From: Nitrospira_D sp035465795
Lineage (GTDB): Bacteria; Nitrospirota; Nitrospiria; Nitrospirales; Nitrospiraceae
DNA length: 64,000 nt
Assembly: GCF_049546785.1 (NCBI RefSeq)
Contig: NZ_JBMWAN010000005.1
Location: 217,869 to 281,868 of the forward strand
Reading direction: 5' to 3'
Each line of letters opens with the position of its first letter. Position 1 is the stretch's first letter. Positions 61,283 through 64,000 of the stretch are shown piece by piece. The notes beneath the pieces were generated by a model, which saw only the letters and a list, made by a program, of their open reading frames with translations, searched no databases and had not been told where the DNA came from. A program made the translations under genes and the position numbers.

Positions 61283-61948
61283 TCACATATCGGGTGATAT
61301 CCACCTTGCCTGGAGGCGGTCATTCGCTCGATTGAGATCTTTAAGCTTTCGATCGGGGTCCAAAATGATGTCCACCCAGTATTCATTGTTTTCAAACAGT
61401 TCTTGCGTAGCGCCGTAATCGGTTACGTATCTGCCATTCGGCGGGATGACAACAGAAGCGGGCACGTCGACTGTATCTTGAACTGTCCATAACCCTATGC
61501 CCGCTCCTATGATGACCTTGAACGGACCGCTGACGTCTACGTTACCCACATTCATCAACACCGCGGCGAACTTTACCGAACGGTCCTGTGTATTGACGTG
61601 GACTTGGAAGGTATTCACAGTCAGGTCCGGACGCCAGCATTTGACGGAGAATGATGCTCGATTTGATACGACTCGTTCGGGAGCGACAACCTCGATTGCT
61701 TCCCAACCCGTGTACTGTGGCGGGGCAAGCGTCCATGTTGTGGAAACAGGAAAAACGCCTCCTGGCTTCTTAACCTCGATCAAGCGCTTATTGCGGTCAT
61801 ATGCGCCGTCACTTCGAAGGAAGCGGTACTGAAGAGTGCAGTCAGCAGCCAAGCCGTTTACCTCGATTGTGCCTTCAAACGTGATCAAAGCTGGGACCGG
61901 ACCCTCATAATTGGTTGGCGTGGCTTGCAACGTCGCCTTCAGTTCCAT
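61283..61948 (-). CDS. CARDB-like protein of unknown function
   Basis: A 221-residue protein with ATG at 61948 and the strong ribosome-binding site AAAGGAGG. Residues about 1-115 form an immunoglobulin-like beta region (ITFEGTIEVNGLAADCTLQY); residues about 125-215 match the CARDB/adhesion beta-sandwich pattern (DLTVNTFQVHVNTQD, AAVLMNVGNVDVSGPFKVII, DPDRKLKDLNRANDRLQA). No signal peptide is visible. It lies alone between two insertion-sequence remnants, so it is likely acquired. Its role is unknown. Confidence 0.65.
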   Translation of the reverse strand: MELKATLQATPTNYEGPVPALITFEGTIEVNGLAADCTLQYRFLRSDGAYDRNKRLIEVKKPGGVFPVSTTWTLAPPQYTGWEAIEVVAPERVVSNRASFSVKCWRPDLTVNTFQVHVNTQDRSVKFAAVLMNVGNVDVSGPFKVIIGAGIGLWTVQDTVDVPASVVIPPNGRYVTDYGATQELFENNEYWVDIILDPDRKLKDLNRANDRLQARWISPDM

Positions 61949-62098
61949 TATGTAACCTCCTTTATTAATTCTCTCAGTAATCAGAATTAGCTGACTTCGT
62001 GTCAGAGCAACGCAAGGATTCGAAAGCTGCTTGAGAGGTGGTCCCGCTTCTTTGGACAAAATCTTTCAGTTCGTAAGTGGCGCCTCGCGGGTGACTGA

Positions 62099-62929
62099 CT
62101 ATGCGGCCGTGAGCCGTGTCGTCAGGTTGGTGCCGTACACCTGATCAGGCGTCTGGCCGTCAAGCGCCCGATGTGGTCGCTGCTGGTTATAGAACATCAG
62201 ATACCGCGCCACGCCTTCCCGCGCGACCCCGACGGTCTAATAGGCGTGCAGATAGACCTCTTCATATTTGAGACTCCGCCACAGCCGTTCGACGAAGACA
62301 TTGTCCCGCCACCGTCCGGTCCCATCCATACTGATCTGAATGCCGCGGGCTTTCAGAAGTCCCGTAAACTCCTGGCTGGTGAACTGGCAACCTTGATCCG
62401 TGTTGAAGATCGCCATGCAGCCATACCGGCTGATCGCCTCCTGCACGGCTTCCAGACAGAAGTCTGAGGTCAACGTGTTGGACAGCCGCCACGCCAGCAC
62501 CCGGCGACCCGCCCAGTCCAGGATGGCACACAGATACACGAAGCCGCGCCGCATGGGAATGTAGGTGATATCGGCGGCCCAGACGTGATTCGGCCGCGCG
62601 ATCGTCAGTTGGCTTAGCAGATAGGGGTAGATCCGGTGGCCGGGATGCCGTTGGCTGGTCCGTGGCATGCGATAGATTGCCGTGATCCCCATCCGCCGCA
62701 TCAGGGTGGCCACATGGCGCCGTCCGACGCCATGCCCCTCGCGTCGGAGGAGATCCCGGAGCATCCGGGCTCCGGCGAACGGATACTGCAGATGGAGTTC
62801 GTCGATCCGCCGCATCAACGCCAGCGTGGTCTCGGAGACCGGCGTCGGGTGGTAATAGGCGGTCGAGCGGGCCAGCTTCAGCAGCTGGCATTGTCTCGCC
62901 ACTGGTAATGTGCGCGTGCGATCGATCAT
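62099..62929 (-). pseudogene. IS3-family orfB with a premature TAG
   Basis: Integrase-core transposase. Motifs are RARTYYHPTP-like STAYYHPTP, NHVWAADITYIP with the first catalytic Asp, FNTDQGCQFTSQEF with the second, and NVFVERLWRSLKYEEVYLHAY. A TAG follows at 62237-62239. In the same frame the translation continues ARYLMFYNQQRPHRALDGQT to a proper stop at 62099, so only this one codon interrupts orfB. Its ATG overlaps the orfA stop codon. Confidence 0.88.
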
Positions 62930-63225
62930 CGCTTTGCACTCAGCAAGCCCGCCTTGGTGAGCGCCCCTTCTAAATAATCATTCTCCAAGGTCAGTTAACC
63001 GATCTTCGCGTGCAGGATCTTCAGATCCGCCGCCTCCGCTACAGGTTTCGTCCCGCCAAACACGTCTGCCACCCGGGCTAGCAGCTGTTGCTTCCATTCG
63101 GTGATCTGGGTGGGATGGACACGGAATTGCTCAGCCATTTCCGCCACAGTGTTATCACCTTTGACCGCCGCCAAGGCCACCTGGGCCTTGAAGGTGGCTC
63201 CATGATTCCGTCTCGTTCATTTCAT
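62926..63225 (-). pseudogene. IS3-family orfA with two premature stops
   Basis: From ATG 63225 (AAAGGAG upstream) codon 3 is TGA, then the frame continues TRRNHGATFKAQVALAAVKG and AEQFRVHPTQITEWKQQLLA; a TAA follows at 62995-62997 after ILHAKIG, then LTLENDYLEGALTKAGLLSAKR to the normal stop at 62926. Both stops replace codons that are normally Arg (CGA) and Gln (CAA). The helix-turn-helix part is otherwise intact. Confidence 0.85.
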
Positions 63226-63299
63226 CGCCTCGCTCCTTTCGTCGACCACCCCTCGGTGGGGTGGGTGAAGCCAGGCTACCACTTAGCACACTGTCCGAA

Positions 63300-63537
63300 T
63301 TTCCCAATCCCCTCTCGCCTTGTAGGCTTGTATACCGCTTACAGCAATACGTGTTTTACCCCAGTATCAAAGTTAGGTAATGAGGTAAGATTTGCTGATG
63401 GCGGCCAAACAAGCGACGACGGGACCCTCACGCGGTGGCGTTTTCATGCCCCCTCGCGGGAGTGAACCGCAGACGAAACATCCGCTTTAACGGGTAGCGG
63501 GAAAATGATGGGTGGGGAGTTGGGTGGGAGTGAGGAC
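63300..63537. other. Intergenic region
   Basis: No supported gene between the IS3 element and the deleted Y1 unit. Confidence 0.4.
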
Positions 63538-63694
63538 AAGAAAAGGGGTCGGGAGTCTTTTTCTTGACAGCTCACCGCCCGATGCGGTGAAAGCCTGGGT
63601 GACACACATGGCCAAGCGCTTCGGCATGGAATCGACGATTCGGCCACGAGGACGGCCGAAAGGATCACGAGAAAAGACTCCCGCCCCCTTTTTC
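63538..63694. mobile_element. Internally deleted derivative of the Y1-transposase unit
   Basis: The first ~55 bp match the left end of the unit at 59919 and the last ~100 bp match its right end, including coding sequence for AKRFGMESTIRPRGRPKGS. About 600 bp of the transposase gene are missing. It resembles a MITE that could be moved in trans. Confidence 0.85.
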
Positions 63695-63769
63695 CTTTCC
63701 ATCAGCAGCGCATGGGGAATTCCATTTCAAGGAGTAGTAGAAGCAGCCTGAAGCGATTTACGGATCGGT

Positions 63770-63805
63770 AGTTCCTGCCGGGGGATTTACGACCCGACAG
63801 GAACT
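63770..63805 (-). terminator. Hairpin downstream of the BON-domain gene
   Basis: AGTTCCTG-c-CGGG pairs with CCCG-a-CAGGAACT, 12 bp with one mismatch and a 10 nt loop, 43 bp past the BON gene stop. There is no T-run, so it may be a 3' stabilising or Rho-type structure. Confidence 0.45.
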
Positions 63806-63847
63806 TGTTGGCCGAAGACATTTATACCCCGGCGATCGGCAGGTGTT

Positions 63848-64000
63848 CTATCGAGGAATCATTTGGTGAACAAGACTTGCTGTTTGCTCGGGAAATATCA
63901 GGTTGTTCTGAACCGACTTCACCTTTTCCGTATTGATGGCAATCTCACCGGCTTTCCGTTTCGCCCCTTCACTTTCGACAACCCCGTCCAGCAGGACGCG
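63848..64000 (-). CDS. BON-domain protein, partial (N-terminus beyond window)
   Basis: The last 50 residues of a gene that continues past the right edge. The visible part, RVLLDGVVESEGAKRKAGE and TEKVKSVQNNL, is the BON pattern (strand VxLxGxV, helix, then V..V.N.L) found in OsmY and other periplasmic or envelope-associated proteins. The stop TAG is at 63848-63850. The start, signal peptide and full domain count cannot be seen. Confidence 0.8.
   Translation of the reverse strand, partial: RVLLDGVVESEGAKRKAGEIAINTEKVKSVQNNLIFPEQTASLVHQMIPR

Larger units (their letters stand above)
62051..63299. mobile_element. Degenerate IS3-family element
   Basis: About 1.25 kb with an orfA-orfB pair on the minus strand. 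The candidate end sequences TTTGGACA (62051) and TGTCCGAA (63292-63299) are an inverted match. Both frames carry in-frame stop codons, so the element is inactive on its own. Confidence 0.75.

Noticed and set aside
1..64000. CRISPR array, rRNA operon or prophage
   Set aside because: No regularly spaced repeats, no rRNA sequence and no phage structural genes were found.

Overview
The window is a GC-rich bacterial chromosome segment whose housekeeping genes (ftsH, hem genes, argC/argJ, rpsB-tsf-pyrH-frr, tilS, ribF) and protein flavour fit a member of the Nitrospirota, probably Nitrospira. That assignment is inference from gene content and style; no rRNA or single decisive marker is present. No CRISPR array or rRNA gene was seen. 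One tRNA gene, tRNA-Leu(CAA), is present.

Layout. 1-20,969 is a long minus-strand run of core metabolism: lpd (cut by the window edge) and gcvH, a TPR lipoprotein, ndk, mtnA, a small RHH protein, comEC, glmM-folP, ftsH, hpt-tilS-ribF, then a tetrapyrrole operon (hemA, hemC, cobA-hemD, a CBS protein, hemB) headed by a CcsA/HemX-type membrane gene and read from a good promoter lying partly inside the divergent rsmI gene. 21-32.4 kb is mostly plus strand: rsmI, yggX-like, two DUF151 nuclease genes, rplM-rpsI, argC-argJ, rpsB-tsf-pyrH-frr-alr, with a possible RNA switch in front of rpsB.

32.5-40.3 kb is the most striking block: four same-strand genes, a fatty-acid alpha-dioxygenase/cyclooxygenase-like haem peroxidase, a lipoxygenase, a hybrid sensor kinase whose receiver domain has Glu in place of the phospho-acceptor Asp, and a FadL-family outer-membrane transporter. 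Together they look like a bacterial oxylipin synthesis, sensing and transport unit.

40.7-54.5 kb carries mixed genes (thiamine-binding protein plus siroheme dehydrogenase, HNH nuclease, Rieske protein, thioredoxin-fold ferredoxin, MoaB, CBS protein, alcohol dehydrogenase, PhzF) and three radical SAM proteins, two of them tandem paralogues. Three copies of a ~125 bp long-palindrome repeat sit exactly at gene 3' ends here, two of them overlapping stop codons.

54.6-63.8 kb is accessory DNA: a HigBA toxin-antitoxin pair, an AT-richer membrane-anchored hydrolase, an IS110 element, an ORC/AAA-type ATPase, a REP-associated (Y1) transposase unit with inverted-repeat ends, an IS21 istB remnant, a truncated IS3 orfA, an orphan CARDB-like gene, an IS3 copy killed by three in-frame stops, and a 157 bp internally deleted derivative of the Y1 unit. 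A BON-domain gene is cut by the right edge.
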